From positions 214,853 through 278,852 of the forward strand of contig NZ_JAINVW010000002.1 of the NCBI RefSeq assembly GCF_019880545.1: a DNA stretch of 64,000 nucleotides, given 5' to 3'. Numbering within the stretch: position 1 is the first letter of the stretch; the number at the start of each line of letters is the position of its first letter. Positions 1 through 8,317 of the stretch are shown here, one piece after another. This stretch comes from Flagellimonas meishanensis. GTDB taxonomy: Bacteria > Bacteroidota > Bacteroidia > Flavobacteriales > Flavobacteriaceae. The translations under genes were made by a program, and so were the position numbers. The notes beneath the pieces were generated by a model. That model saw only the letters and a program-made list of their open reading frames with translations. It made no database searches and was not told the DNA's origin.

Positions 1-432
1 AGGGAGTTTATTTTTCATGAAGATGCAGCGCCCACTTCAGACATGGTTTTGCTCGAGGGACTTTTAAAACAAATTCGAAAAACCTATCAGGTTGATAAAA
101 GAAGAATGTATGTTGGGGGTCTTTCCATGGGTGGTTTTGGCACTTTTGAATTGGTCCGGAGGAATCCGAAACTGTTCGCAGCGGCCTTTCCCATTTGTGG
201 AGGAGCAAATCCCAAAATAAGCGATCAACTCAAAAAGTTGGATTGGTGGGTGTTTCATGGCGAGGCGGACCAAGTGGTTTCCGAAAAATATTCCGCCCAA
301 ATGGTACATGCCATGAAAGAACAGGGCATCAATGTAAAATATACAGTTTACCCAGGTGTGGGACACAATAGTTGGGACAATGCCTTTGCAGAGCCCGATT
401 TACTCCCATGGCTTTTTTCCAAATCTAGATAA
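1..432 (+). CDS. alpha/beta hydrolase (esterase/prolyl oligopeptidase-like), 3' part only
   Basis: The frame is open from the first base of the window, so the N-terminus lies outside; 143 C-terminal residues are visible. They hold a complete catalytic half of a serine hydrolase: the nucleophile elbow GLSMGG (Ser near visible residue 42), the acid in HGEADQVV, and the catalytic His in GVGHNSW. This arrangement fits the PHB-depolymerase/phospholipase-like esterases of the prolyl oligopeptidase superfamily, which are often secreted in Bacteroidota, but the signal peptide cannot be seen. The stop is followed 9 bp later by the exonuclease gene on the same strand, so the two may be cotranscribed. 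The substrate cannot be inferred. Confidence 0.85.
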   Translation, partial: REFIFHEDAAPTSDMVLLEGLLKQIRKTYQVDKRRMYVGGLSMGGFGTFELVRRNPKLFAAAFPICGGANPKISDQLKKLDWWVFHGEADQVVSEKYSAQMVHAMKEQGINVKYTVYPGVGHNSWDNAFAEPDLLPWLFSKSR

Positions 433-441
433 ATCTATGCT

Positions 442-1218
442 ATGCAGTTAAAATTGACCAAGCCCATTTGCTTCTTTGACTTGGAGACCACTGGAACCAA
501 CGTGGCCAAGGATCGGATTGTTGAGATTTCGATACTGAAAATACATCCCAATGGAAACAAGGAAAGCAAAACATGGCTGGTGAACCCTGAAATGCCCATT
601 CCACCCGAAGTTGTTGCCGTACATGGCATTTCCAACGAAAAAGTTGCCAACGAACCCACTTTTAAGGATCTCTCCCGGGAAATCTATACCATGATCAAGG
701 ACAGTGATCTGGCAGGATACAATTCAGATCGGTTTGATATTCCCCTTTTGGTTGAGGAAATGCTACGGGTGGGCGTCGATTTCGACATGAAAAATATGGT
801 GTCGGTGGATGTGCAGACCATTTTCCATAAAATGGAGCAACGTACCCTCCAAGCAGCCTACAAATTTTATTGTGATAAAGACTTGGACAATGCCCACAGT
901 GCCGAGGCAGACACAGTGGCAACCTATGAGGTGTTGCTTTCCCAGTTGGAACGTTACCCAGAATTGGAGAACAACATAAAAAAACTATCCGAGTTCACCA
1001 CCCGGAAGCAATCGCTGGACTTTGCTGGTTTTATTGGATTGAATGAGGAGGAAGAGCCCATATTCGCCTTTGGAAAACATAAGGGCAAGACCGTGGACGA
1101 AGTAATGGAGCAGGAACCCGGGTATTTTGGCTGGATTTTGAACGCCGATTTTCCCTTGTATACCAAAAAAGTGCTCACCCAGATAAAGTTGAGCAAGCTC
1201 AATAACAAATTGTCCTAA
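442..1218 (+). CDS. DEDDh 3'-5' exonuclease (DNA Pol III epsilon-like) with C-terminal DUF3820-like domain
   Basis: 258 residues. The N-terminal ~175 residues are an RNase T/DnaQ-fold exonuclease: ExoI motif FDLETTGT (Asp13, Glu15), ExoII region GYNSDRFDIPLL with its Asp, and ExoIII HSAEADT giving the HxAxxD signature of DEDDh enzymes. These residues bind two metal ions and remove nucleotides from 3' ends. After a linker the C-terminus (about 205-250) reads FAFGKHKGK...GYFGWIL, which resembles the DUF3820 module found attached to such exonucleases. It is shorter than a proofreading subunit fused to polymerase and has no helicase or polymerase domain. A role in DNA repair or general nucleotide turnover is inferred. 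Confidence 0.9.
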   Translation: MQLKLTKPICFFDLETTGTNVAKDRIVEISILKIHPNGNKESKTWLVNPEMPIPPEVVAVHGISNEKVANEPTFKDLSREIYTMIKDSDLAGYNSDRFDIPLLVEEMLRVGVDFDMKNMVSVDVQTIFHKMEQRTLQAAYKFYCDKDLDNAHSAEADTVATYEVLLSQLERYPELENNIKKLSEFTTRKQSLDFAGFIGLNEEEEPIFAFGKHKGKTVDEVMEQEPGYFGWILNADFPLYTKKVLTQIKLSKLNNKLS

Positions 1219-1236
1219 AAAAATCCATTGTCACCC

Positions 1237-1848
1237 ATGAAACTGATTTGCATCGGCAGGAACTATGCCGCACATATTGATGAGCTTAAGAACGAAAGGC
1301 CAACCGAGCCTGTGGTTTTTATCAAGCCCGATTCCGCCATCTTGCCGAAGGAACAGGATTTCTACATTCCGGAGTTTTCAAAAGACGTGCACTACGAAGT
1401 GGAAGTGTTGGTAAAAATAAAAAAGGTGGGAAAACATATCGCCAAGGAGTTTGCCCATAAATATTATGACGAGATTGGCCTTGGGATAGATTTCACGGCC
1501 CGGGACCTTCAATCCCAATTAAAGGCGAAGGGATTGCCCTGGGAAAAAGCCAAGGGATTTGATGGTGCGGCGGTAGTGGGTAAGTGGAAGCCCAAATCAA
1601 TGTACGAAAGTGTTGACAACCTCAATTTTTCTTTGAAAAAAAATGGGGAAACTGTGCAGGAGGGCAATACCTCCTTGATGTTGTGGAAGATAGATGAACT
1701 CATTGCCCACGTATCTACCTATTTTATGCTCAAAAAAGGGGATATTTTGTTCACGGGCACACCTGCGGGTGTTGGTAAAGTTGACCCAAATGACTACCTT
1801 TCTGGTATGCTTGAGGGGGAGCAGTTTTTTGAAATAATGGTAAAATAA
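1237..1848 (+). CDS. fumarylacetoacetate hydrolase (FAH) family protein
   Basis: 203 residues from ATG 1237; a TTG 9 bp upstream is in frame, but the ATG gives the usual family start MKLICIGRNYAAH. FAH-family features are the N-terminal IGRNYAAH, the metal-binding HYEVEVLV (the two acidic residues of ExE), a conserved RDLQ, and the C-terminal FTGTPAGVGKV. Related enzymes hydrolyse or decarboxylate acylpyruvates or oxaloacetate with Mg2+ (FAHD1, HpcE-like). Which 2-oxo acid is used is not evident. The stop overlaps the ATG of the Hpt gene by one base (TAATG), so translational coupling is likely. Confidence 0.9.
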   Translation: MKLICIGRNYAAHIDELKNERPTEPVVFIKPDSAILPKEQDFYIPEFSKDVHYEVEVLVKIKKVGKHIAKEFAHKYYDEIGLGIDFTARDLQSQLKAKGLPWEKAKGFDGAAVVGKWKPKSMYESVDNLNFSLKKNGETVQEGNTSLMLWKIDELIAHVSTYFMLKKGDILFTGTPAGVGKVDPNDYLSGMLEGEQFFEIMVK

Positions 1849-2186
1849 TGATTTACAACCTCGACAAAATCAATGAAATGGCAGAAGGAGACCAAGACTT
1901 TGTGATTTCCGTCATTTCTGTTTTTTTGGATGAAGTCCCTGCCGACTTGGCCAGTCTTGAAAACGCCATAGAGGCGGAAGACTACGAAAACATATACAAG
2001 ATGGCGCACAAAATAAAACCCAATGTGGATTTATTGGGCATGGAACAGACCAGGGCCACCGCCTTGGAAATTGAGACCATGGGCAAAACAGAGGCCAGTA
2101 TGGACGAGATCAAGGGTCATTTTCCCTTGTTGAAAACCGATGTGCACCAGGTTATTTCAGAGCTCAGAAAAGATTTCGATTTATAG
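1848..2186 (+). CDS. histidine-containing phosphotransfer (Hpt) domain protein
   Basis: 112 residues made of a single Hpt domain, a four-helix bundle that relays phosphate between receiver domains. The phosphorylatable His is probably His54 in MAHKIKPN; the family motif HxxK is intact, followed by the LLGM stretch. There is no kinase or receiver domain in the protein and no two-component partner nearby, so it is an orphan whose partners lie elsewhere on the chromosome. It sits between the FAH gene (1 bp overlap) and cinA, which starts directly after its stop codon, indicating an operon. Confidence 0.85.
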   Translation: MIYNLDKINEMAEGDQDFVISVISVFLDEVPADLASLENAIEAEDYENIYKMAHKIKPNVDLLGMEQTRATALEIETMGKTEASMDEIKGHFPLLKTDVHQVISELRKDFDL

Positions 2187-3434
2187 ATGCAGGCAGAGAT
2201 CATAACCATTGGGGATGAAATTCTCATTGGTCAAATCGTGGATTCCAACTCTGCATTCATAGCCAAGGAATTGAACAAAATTGGTGTTTCGGTCTACCAG
2301 ATAACCTCCATTCAAGATGACCGAGAACATATTTTGGATGCCTTGGAGACGGCAAAGAACAGGTCTTCCCTGGTCATCATCACCGGTGGGCTCGGACCAA
2401 CAAAGGACGATGTCACCAAACCCACACTCTGTGAATACTTTGATGATGAACTGATCCAGAACGGGACCATTCTTGCCCATATCGAGGAACTTTTTCAAAA
2501 ATATATCTCCACGCCAATTTCCGATTTGAACAGAAAACAGGCCCTCGTACCTTCAAAAGCACAGCTACTGCACAACGGATTTGGAACGGCCCCGGGGCTT
2601 TGGATGGAGAAAGAGCAGACAGCCTTTGTCTTTCTTCCCGGAGTACCCTACGAGATGAAACATCTGTTGACCGGTCACGTGCTTCCCAAGATCATCAAGG
2701 AATATGAACGTCCCTATATTTTGCACAAAACGATCATGACCTACGGGTTGGGAGAAAGTGCCATTGCCAATAAGATAGCGGAATGGGAGGACAACTTACC
2801 CTCCTATATAAAATTGGCCTATTTGCCCAATCTGGGGCGGGTACGGTTGCGATTGACGGCACGAGGGACCGATAAAGACCTTTTGTTGAAGGGTTTGGCA
2901 AGCGAGACCAAAAAATTGCATCCGTTGATTGGGGATATCATCTATGGAGAAGAAGAGGACGAATCCTTGGAGCACCAGATTGGAAAACTATTGACCCAAA
3001 AACAGATGACCTTGGCCACCGCGGAGAGTTTCACTGGGGGAAGAATTGCAGAGCAGCTGACTTCAATCCCCGGTGCTTCAAAATACTTCAAGGGCAGCGT
3101 GGTAAGCTATGCAACGGAGACCAAGATTAAACTGCTGGGGGTTCCTGAAGAATTGATCTCGAAACATTCGGTTGTGAGCAGCGAAGTGGCCGTGGCCATG
3201 GCGAAAAATGCCAGGCAAATCCTGGAAACGGACTTTGCTATTGCCACGACGGGCAATGCAGGGCCCACAAAAGGGGATTCGGACGAGGAAATTGGCACTG
3301 TTTTTCTTGCCATTAGTACGCCGGAACGCACTTTTGCCCAACATTTTACCATGGGAAACCACAGGGAACGCATTGTACAAAAATCCGTGAACAAAGCGTT
3401 GGAACTATTGTTCAGGGAAATTTTAAATTTCTGA
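2187..3434 (+). CDS. cinA: CinA-like protein (MoCF domain + nicotinamide-nucleotide amidase domain)
   Basis: 415 residues, full length for CinA. The N-terminal ~170 residues are a MoaB/MogA-like (MoCF) domain with ITIGDEIL and [10 protein letters not shown]; in characterised homologues this part has ADP-ribose pyrophosphatase activity. The C-terminal ~160 residues (from ATAESFTGG to ATTGNAGPT) match the CinA/PncC domain that deamidates nicotinamide mononucleotide in pyridine nucleotide recycling. The gene begins at the base after the Hpt stop codon. In flavobacteria cinA commonly lies before rpmB, as here. The competence link in the family name comes from firmicutes and is not implied. Confidence 0.93.
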   Translation: MQAEIITIGDEILIGQIVDSNSAFIAKELNKIGVSVYQITSIQDDREHILDALETAKNRSSLVIITGGLGPTKDDVTKPTLCEYFDDELIQNGTILAHIEELFQKYISTPISDLNRKQALVPSKAQLLHNGFGTAPGLWMEKEQTAFVFLPGVPYEMKHLLTGHVLPKIIKEYERPYILHKTIMTYGLGESAIANKIAEWEDNLPSYIKLAYLPNLGRVRLRLTARGTDKDLLLKGLASETKKLHPLIGDIIYGEEEDESLEHQIGKLLTQKQMTLATAESFTGGRIAEQLTSIPGASKYFKGSVVSYATETKIKLLGVPEELISKHSVVSSEVAVAMAKNARQILETDFAIATTGNAGPTKGDSDEEIGTVFLAISTPERTFAQHFTMGNHRERIVQKSVNKALELLFREILNF

Positions 3435-3442
3435 AAAAGAAT

Positions 3443-3474
3443 TTTGTCCATCCAGCCAAAAAGGTATAAATTTG
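3443..3474 (+). promoter_or_regulatory. Bacteroidota-type promoter for rpmB-rpmG
   Basis: The -7 box TAAATTTG at 3467-3474 matches TAnnTTTG exactly, with TTTG (-33 element) at 3443-3446, 20 bp upstream. rpmB starts 33 bp after the -7 box. Confidence 0.65.
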
Positions 3475-3507
3475 CAGCCTCAATAAAATCACTCAAAAGT
3501 TAGGGAG

Positions 3508-3735
3508 ATGTCTAAAGTTTGTGAAGTAACAGGAAAAAAGGTGATGTTCGGCAACAACGTTTCCTTCTCCATCAACAAAACCAGGAGAAGATTCGATGCC
3601 AATATCTCCAAAAAACGATTCTTCGTGCCCGAAGAAGACCGATGGGTAACCTTGAACGTTTCCGCTAGGGGGTTGAAGATCATCAATAAAAAAGGAATCT
3701 CTGCTGTATTGAAGGAAATCAGTTCCAAAAAATAA
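3508..3735 (+). CDS. rpmB: 50S ribosomal protein L28
   Basis: 75 residues starting MSKVCEVTGKK, the L28 N-terminus, followed by the conserved FGNNVSFS and the RRRFDANI segment. Length is normal for Bacteroidota L28. It is a structural protein of the large subunit near the E site. It begins the ribosomal protein group rpmB-rpmG-DUF4295 and has its own TAnnTTTG promoter. No Cys-pair zinc ribbon (CxxC) is visible, so it is probably the zinc-independent form. Confidence 0.95.
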   Translation: MSKVCEVTGKKVMFGNNVSFSINKTRRRFDANISKKRFFVPEEDRWVTLNVSARGLKIINKKGISAVLKEISSKK

Positions 3736-3754
3736 GTAGTTTAAGCACGATACA

Positions 3755-3937
3755 ATGGCAAAGAAAGGAAATAGAATTCAGGTCATTTTGGAATGTACGG
3801 AGCACAAGGAATCCGGTATGCCCGGAACTTCAAGGTACATCACCACAAAGAACAAGAAAAACACGCCAGATAGGATGGAGATCAAAAAATTCAACCCGAT
3901 CCTAAAGCGTATGACCATTCACAAAGAAATCAAGTAA
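3755..3937 (+). CDS. rpmG: 50S ribosomal protein L33
   Basis: 60 residues beginning [21 protein letters not shown] and ending with the basic stretch [15 protein letters not shown] typical of L33. The single Cys in LECTEHK shows that the four-cysteine zinc ribbon is absent, so this is the zinc-independent (C-minus) paralogue type. It lies 19 bp after rpmB and is almost certainly cotranscribed with it. Confidence 0.95.
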   Translation: MAKKGNRIQVILECTEHKESGMPGTSRYITTKNKKNTPDRMEIKKFNPILKRMTIHKEIK

Positions 3938-3980
3938 TAGGGATTTCACCTCTGGTAGCATCCCAACAAAAATATAAGCC

Positions 3981-4133
3981 ATGGCAAAGAAAACGGTAGC
4001 AACACTTCAGTCATCATCAAAAAGATTGACCAAGGCCATTAAAATGGTCAAGTCTCCCAAAACAGGCGCATACACTTTTGTAGAGTCCGTAATGGCGCCA
4101 GAAATGGTCAACGATTGGCTGAACAAGCAATAA
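3981..4133 (+). CDS. DUF4295 small basic protein
   Basis: 50 residues, MAKKTVATLQSSSKRLTKAI... ending MAPEMVNDWLNKQ. It is rich in Lys/Ser/Thr in the first half. DUF4295 proteins are confined to Bacteroidota and lie directly after rpmG, exactly as here (43 bp downstream). The position and basic composition suggest a ribosome-associated protein, but that is inference. An intrinsic terminator follows 27 bp after the stop. Confidence 0.88.
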   Translation: MAKKTVATLQSSSKRLTKAIKMVKSPKTGAYTFVESVMAPEMVNDWLNKQ

Positions 4134-4159
4134 GGATCTAGTCCCCAGTACGAAATTGA

Positions 4160-4184
4160 AAGTCGCTGTTTAGCGGCTTTTTTT
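4160..4184 (+). terminator. rho-independent terminator after rpmB-rpmG-DUF4295
   Basis: An 8-bp stem with one G-U pair (AAGTCGCT / AGCGGCTT) around the loop GTTT, running into a T7 tract at 4178-4184. Confidence 0.85.
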
Positions 4185-4193
4185 ATTCCCAAA

Positions 4194-4274
4194 GGTCATT
4201 TCGAGGGAGTGCCGATGGGTATCTGGACGACTGGTTAATCTCTGGTTGGATTTTATGCTCCGCTCGAAATGACC
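4194..4274. repeat. dispersed palindromic repeat (GTCATTTCGAG type)
   Basis: Perfect 12-bp inverted arms GGTCATTTCGAG (4194-4205) and CTCGAAATGACC (4263-4274) enclose 57 bp. The same motif recurs at 55333. It lies between the terminator and the ftsY promoter. It resembles REP-like intergenic elements I recall as common in flavobacterial genomes. Confidence 0.7.
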
Positions 4275-4306
4275 GGGTAACTTTAACAAAACTCCCCTTA
4301 CTTTCC

Positions 4307-4314
4307 TATCTTTG
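4307..4314 (+). promoter_or_regulatory. -7 promoter box for ftsY
   Basis: TATCTTTG matches TAnnTTTG and lies 22 bp before the ftsY ATG. No convincing -33 TTTG is seen. Confidence 0.45.
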
Positions 4315-4336
4315 GATTTCGTTTCAAGCAGACCCA

Positions 4337-5296
4337 ATGAGTTTATTCAAGAATATATTTTCAAAGGACAAAAAAGAGACCTTGGACAAGGGATTGGAAA
4401 AATCCAAGACCAGTTTTTTTGGCAAGTTGAGCAAGGCCGTTGCAGGAAAATCCAAGGTGGATGATGAGGTGCTGGACAACCTGGAAGAGGTATTGGTCAC
4501 TTCCGATGTTGGCGTGAACACCACACTCAAGATCATTGAACGCATCGAAGAGCGTGTTTCTAGGGACAAATACATGGGCACCGAGGAGCTGAATACGATC
4601 CTACGGGAGGAAATAGCAGGACTTTTGTCGGAAACCCATACTGGTGAAGCAGACGAATTCTCAGTGCCCACGGATAAAAAACCGTATGTGATCATGGTAG
4701 TGGGGGTCAATGGCGTAGGCAAGACCACAACCATTGGCAAGTTGGCCTACCAATTTAAAAAACAGGGGCTAAAGGTGGTCCTGGGTGCAGCGGATACCTT
4801 CCGTGCTGCGGCCATAGACCAGTTGCAGGTGTGGGCGGGACGTGTAGGCGTGCCCATCATCAAACAAAAAATGGGCAGTGATCCTGCCTCCGTGGCTTTC
4901 GATACACTAAATGCTGCCGTGGCAGAAAATGCCGATGTGGTTTTGGTGGATACCGCTGGGCGCTTGCACAATAAGGTCAATCTGATGAACGAACTGGCCA
5001 AGGTAAAGCGTGTGATGCAAAAAGTGGTGCCCGATGCCCCGCACGATGTATTGCTGGTATTGGATGGCTCCACAGGACAAAATGCCTTTGAACAGGCCAA
5101 GCAGTTTACCAAAGCCACCGAGGTGACCAGTTTGGCCGTTACCAAATTGGACGGAACTGCCAAAGGCGGGGTGGTCATCGGTATTTCGGACCAATTTCAA
5201 ATCCCTGTAAAATATATTGGGGTAGGCGAGGGCCTGGAAGACCTTCAGGTTTTTAATAAATACGAGTTTGTGGATTCGTTTTTTAAGCTTAATTAG
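4337..5296 (+). CDS. ftsY: signal recognition particle receptor FtsY
   Basis: 319 residues. The SRP GTPase NG domain is complete: helical N domain (about 30-100), P-loop GVNGVGKTTTIGKLA, the DTFRAAA motif, DTAGRLHNK (G3) and TKLDGTAKGG (G4). It docks ribosome-SRP-nascent chain complexes at the membrane and hands them to SecYEG. The acidic A domain of E. coli FtsY is absent; only a short Lys-rich N-terminus precedes the NG domain, so membrane contact probably uses the first amphipathic helix. It has its own promoter downstream of the rpmG terminator. Confidence 0.96.
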   Translation: MSLFKNIFSKDKKETLDKGLEKSKTSFFGKLSKAVAGKSKVDDEVLDNLEEVLVTSDVGVNTTLKIIERIEERVSRDKYMGTEELNTILREEIAGLLSETHTGEADEFSVPTDKKPYVIMVVGVNGVGKTTTIGKLAYQFKKQGLKVVLGAADTFRAAAIDQLQVWAGRVGVPIIKQKMGSDPASVAFDTLNAAVAENADVVLVDTAGRLHNKVNLMNELAKVKRVMQKVVPDAPHDVLLVLDGSTGQNAFEQAKQFTKATEVTSLAVTKLDGTAKGGVVIGISDQFQIPVKYIGVGEGLEDLQVFNKYEFVDSFFKLN

Positions 5297-5319
5297 AAAA
5301 TAGGCTTTCAGTTTAACTT

Positions 5320-5495
5320 GGAGAAAAACCTAGACTATGTGTAGTTGTGTGCCGATAGCTGTCGGGATAGCACTAAACTTTGCAAGTCCGCATGCCGTCA
5401 GGTGGGTACACACCATACCAAAAATCCGTTAGGATTTTCGTGATTAGGCGAGCACTAGGAGCGAATTATACACTTTGTTAGCAATCGGCTCTTCC
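5320..5495. repeat. cassette-border-like repeat, copy 1
   Basis: Directly beyond the 3' end of the DoxX-like gene. The part shared with copy 2 runs from about 5419 to 5490: hairpin AAAATCC/GGATTTT (5420-5438), CGTGATTAG, CTAGGAGCGAATTAT and CACTTTGTTAGCAA. Read on the minus strand the edge is GCTAACAAAGTGTATAATTC, reminiscent of the left end of integron attC sites. The outer half (5330-5410) contains a GATAGCTGTCGGGAT segment absent from copy 2. Confidence 0.55.
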
Positions 5496-5501
5496 TTGAG
5501 A

Positions 5502-5954
5502 TTACATTCGGATTGAACAAATATAAGTCCAAAAGATAAAAAGAATTTGTAAAGGAATTCTAAACCACAAATAGGCAAGGCCATTTCCGTCAAATGTTCC
5601 TTTTTGATAATTCACATTGTGTATTGAAGCATAAATATTAGCTGGTAACATTAGCAGAAGAAAAATAATCAGTGCCCACCCAGCTGGATATTTAAATCTA
5701 GGAATTAGAAGTCCTAGTGCAATTAAGATTTCAAGTAATCCCGTTAGGAGGACAAAACTTTCTTTGAAGGGAATAAATTTGGGTATCATCATTGACATTC
5801 CTTTTGTAAACACAAAATGCCCAATAGCCGTAAACACGAGCATTGTTGACATAGCAATTCTAGCAGATAAGGCAAAATCATATTCTTTTTTGATGATTTT
5901 AATGGTAATAATGGAGATCGTAAAACTTAATAACAGTACTAGTAGCGGTTTCAT
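5502..5954 (-). CDS. DoxX-like small integral membrane protein
   Basis: 150 residues from ATG 5954; an in-frame TTG 42 bp upstream would add 14 residues but gives no better N-terminus. Four hydrophobic segments are visible (about 2-20, 30-50, 65-85, 90-110, then a C-terminal one near 130), with the DoxX-like pieces FTAIGHFVFTKGM and LLTGLLEILIALGLLIPRF. Family members are membrane proteins of unclear biochemical role. Composition is clearly more AT-rich than the flanking housekeeping genes, and the gene sits against a cassette-border-like repeat, which suggests acquisition. It shares direction with the Crp/Fnr gene 63 bp upstream. Confidence 0.8.
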   Translation of the reverse strand: MKPLLVLLLSFTISIITIKIIKKEYDFALSARIAMSTMLVFTAIGHFVFTKGMSMMIPKFIPFKESFVLLTGLLEILIALGLLIPRFKYPAGWALIIFLLLMLPANIYASIHNVNYQKGTFDGNGLAYLWFRIPLQILFIFWTYICSIRM

Positions 5955-6017
5955 TTTTTTCGGAATTGTTGAGGTGTAAAGGTCAGAAAACACCAAAGTA
6001 AAAACAATGAACCCAAG

Positions 6018-6584
6018 TTAAGTAATACGTCTTCTTATTCGGCTTAATGCTTGTGGAGTTACACCAATGTAAGATGCAAGATATTTCAATGGAATTTGTT
6101 GTAACAATTTAGGTCTGTCAGAGAACAAGTCCAAATATCGTTCCTCAGCAGTTTTACTCAATAAGGAAAGTTCCCTCTTTGATTTTATTAAGAACATATT
6201 TTCAGCCATCTTTCGTCCGATAATGTTTCCGCTGACCGTTCTTTCATAAACTTCTTCTAAATCTTTGTGTGAAATTTTCCATAAAATGGTATCTGTCAAC
6301 GTTTCAATTTGGTATTCGGAAGGGGTTTGAGTTAAAAATGAATCATATCCCGTGACAAACTCATTTTCAAATAAAAAACCAAAAGTTACATCGGCTTCTT
6401 CCCTTGGAACATAAAATCTTACGATTCCCTTTGTTATAAAAGACAAATGGTTCTCAATCGTTCCAAATTTTAATAAAGGAGTATTTTTTTTGAGCGTTAC
6501 CTCTTGCAATTTTGAAGAGAAAAACAGCCAATCAGAATCGGTCATTGGAGAGATATTTTCAATAAACTTTCTGATTTCCTTCAT
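6018..6584 (-). CDS. Crp/Fnr family transcriptional regulator
   Basis: 188 residues: N-terminal cyclic-nucleotide-binding-like beta barrel (about 15-120), dimerisation helix, and a C-terminal helix-turn-helix reading LKYLASYIGVTPQALSRIRR. This short Bacteroidota subtype generally lacks the cAMP-contact residues of E. coli CRP, and no RxS phosphate-binding motif is evident here, so the effector is unknown. It is divergent from nothing and reads toward the DoxX-like gene, which it may control. AT-rich codon use matches the accessory stretch. Confidence 0.9.
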   Translation of the reverse strand: MKEIRKFIENISPMTDSDWLFFSSKLQEVTLKKNTPLLKFGTIENHLSFITKGIVRFYVPREEADVTFGFLFENEFVTGYDSFLTQTPSEYQIETLTDTILWKISHKDLEEVYERTVSGNIIGRKMAENMFLIKSKRELSLLSKTAEERYLDLFSDRPKLLQQIPLKYLASYIGVTPQALSRIRRRIT

Positions 6585-6599
6585 GTAAGGATTTTTTAG

Positions 6600-6748
6600 A
6601 TTGTGGCTAAGGGTCTCGGCTATTTATAGTTGAGTAGTTTAGCAGTTAGTTTTACAAGTATACAACAAACTGAAAATCGGGAGGATTCTCGTGAGTTAGC
6701 GATTTCTAGGAACGAATTATTCACCTTGTTAGCCACTGGCCTTTTTTC
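6600..6748. repeat. cassette-border-like repeat, copy 2
   Basis: Lies between the start of the Crp/Fnr gene and the 3' end of the DUF1398 gene. The conserved core is about 6672-6740: GAAAATCG..AGGATTCTCGTGAGTTAG, CTAGGAACGAATTAT and TCACCTTGTTAGCCA, aligning over ~70 bp with copy 1. Both copies abut the 3' end of a minus-strand gene, the placement expected for an attC-like site of a gene cassette. Confidence 0.55.
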
Positions 6749-7141
6749 TTATGGTTTTGGTATTGCTTCAACAGTCAATTTATATCCCTTTTTGTCTAGA
6801 TAAGTTACTGTCATTTCAATCATATGGGTTGTCCATTTTTCAACACCAGCTTCTGCAGCTTGTTTGCAGAATGTTGGATAATCTGTTTGTCCTTGTTGGT
6901 GAATTAAGATAGCGTGTTTCAGTTTGTCAGCTAAACTTATGCTATTTACTTCCATTTTCGGATATTTTGATTCTCCGTCAAGAGTAAAGTCATTTATTCC
7001 ATAATATTTTGTTCGTCCGTCTGATACAAAATTGTCATAATGTGTTACTCCAATTTCTTTTAAGTCTTGAACAAATTGAGGGAAATCCGCTCCGCTTTTA
7101 ACTTTTCCAAATGCTTGGTGTATTTGTTCTATTGTGAACAT
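6749..7141 (-). CDS. DUF1398 family protein
   Basis: 130 residues, soluble, no signal peptide. The N-terminus FTIEQIHQAFGKVKSGADFPQFV and the phrase GVTHYDNFVSDGRTKYYG match the DUF1398 family (E. coli YbcV-like), whose function is not known. It is often found in mobile or accessory regions. Here it is AT-rich, alone between repeat copy 2 and the ftsY-rimO backbone, which fits a transferred cassette. No partner gene is apparent. Confidence 0.85.
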   Translation of the reverse strand: MFTIEQIHQAFGKVKSGADFPQFVQDLKEIGVTHYDNFVSDGRTKYYGINDFTLDGESKYPKMEVNSISLADKLKHAILIHQQGQTDYPTFCKQAAEAGVEKWTTHMIEMTVTYLDKKGYKLTVEAIPKP

Positions 7142-7392
7142 ATTTATTAATCCTTCTTTTATTTCAAGTTCCAGTTTTGTTACTTTCAGGTAACTTATTT
7201 ATAGAATTTTAGAATACATCGCTATACACCTAAAATATAATATAATCCATGTTAAAGATATTCATTTATTGAAATCCTTACATAAAGAATTATGTCCATT
7301 CGAAAGAACAAAGTGACTTAGAAACCTTAAATTTAACAAGAAGTGTTCACGTGCAAGGTAGGATTGGACCATATCATATTTGAGTTAAAAGC
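7142..7392. other. AT-rich intergenic region without a recognisable gene
   Basis: About 250 bp upstream of the DUF2911 gene. No ORF with coding character, no tRNA and no clear terminator is seen. A weak CATATTTG (7375-7382) resembles a -7 box but has no matching -33. Confidence 0.5.
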
Positions 7393-8265
7393 ATGCTTCA
7401 GAATTTTCTAAAATACTGCATCCACTTTGTTTTTTGTGGAACCTTTCTGGTGTCACAAGCCCAAATCACCCATCCCAAGGCCAGCCCTTATTCGGAGGTG
7501 AAGCAAGAAGTGGGCCTGTCCAAAATAACGGTACACTATTCCCGTCCCGCTACGCAGGGTAGGGATATTTTTGGCCATTTGGTGCCCTATGGCCGTATTT
7601 GGCGGGTTGGGGCCAATGAATCCACTAAAATCACGGTCAGTTCGGAGATGGAAGTCGATAGCAATACACTGCCGGCAGGCACCTATGCACTCTATGCTTT
7701 TCCCGAGGCTGATACCTGGCAAATTGTATTCCATACCAATACCACCCATTGGGGCGATGGCCGAAAAAACTATGACCCCAAAGAAGATTTGTTCAGGATA
7801 ACCGTGGTACCGGAAAAAATTGCCCATCACCAAGAAAACTTTTTGATTGCCTTCGATTCCATTACCCACAACAGTGCCAATATGCAATTGGTTTGGGCCA
7901 ATACCCAAGTGATCATTCCTTTTATCGTAGACACGCACGCCCAAATGGAAGCCGAGATTGCCAAACAATTGACCGAAAACCCCACTGCACAGACCTATTA
8001 CGAAGCGGCCCGTTACCTACAGGAACAAGGAAAGGACTTTGAAAGGGCGTTGGTCTATCTCAACAAAGCTCTGGAGTTGGGTGGCGACACCTATTATTTC
8101 CATAGAGTGAAATCGTTGGTGGAAGCAGAACTTGGGGATTATGTAGCGGCCATTGCATCTGCCCAAAAATCCAAGAAGATAGCCACGGAGCAGGAAAAGG
8201 ATGAGTTTGTGCGGATGAATGAGGCCAATATCGAAAAGTGGAAGCGCATCACGGACAAACACTAG
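7393..8265 (+). CDS. DUF2911 domain protein with C-terminal TPR-like repeats, secreted
   Basis: 290 residues. A signal peptide (residues 1-22, ending VSQAQ) directs export. DUF2911 occupies about 25-165, with the family phrases VHYSRPATQGRDIFG, PYGRIWRVGANEST and LPAGTYALYAFP. The remaining ~110 residues are helical and look like two or three tetratricopeptide repeats (EAARYLQEQGKDFERALVYLNKALEL). The family is a Bacteroidota speciality of unknown activity. It stands alone between the accessory region and rimO. Confidence 0.88.
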   Translation: MLQNFLKYCIHFVFCGTFLVSQAQITHPKASPYSEVKQEVGLSKITVHYSRPATQGRDIFGHLVPYGRIWRVGANESTKITVSSEMEVDSNTLPAGTYALYAFPEADTWQIVFHTNTTHWGDGRKNYDPKEDLFRITVVPEKIAHHQENFLIAFDSITHNSANMQLVWANTQVIIPFIVDTHAQMEAEIAKQLTENPTAQTYYEAARYLQEQGKDFERALVYLNKALELGGDTYYFHRVKSLVEAELGDYVAAIASAQKSKKIATEQEKDEFVRMNEANIEKWKRITDKH

Positions 8266-8317
8266 TCCAAAATTTAAGTCTGGCAGATAAAATTCCCTTC
8301 GGGAACCAACTTTCTCG

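Noticed and set aside
4747..5178. 143-residue minus-strand frame opposite ftsY
   Set aside because: Ser/Thr-rich shadow of the FtsY GTPase domain with no recognisable fold; ftsY codon use explains it.
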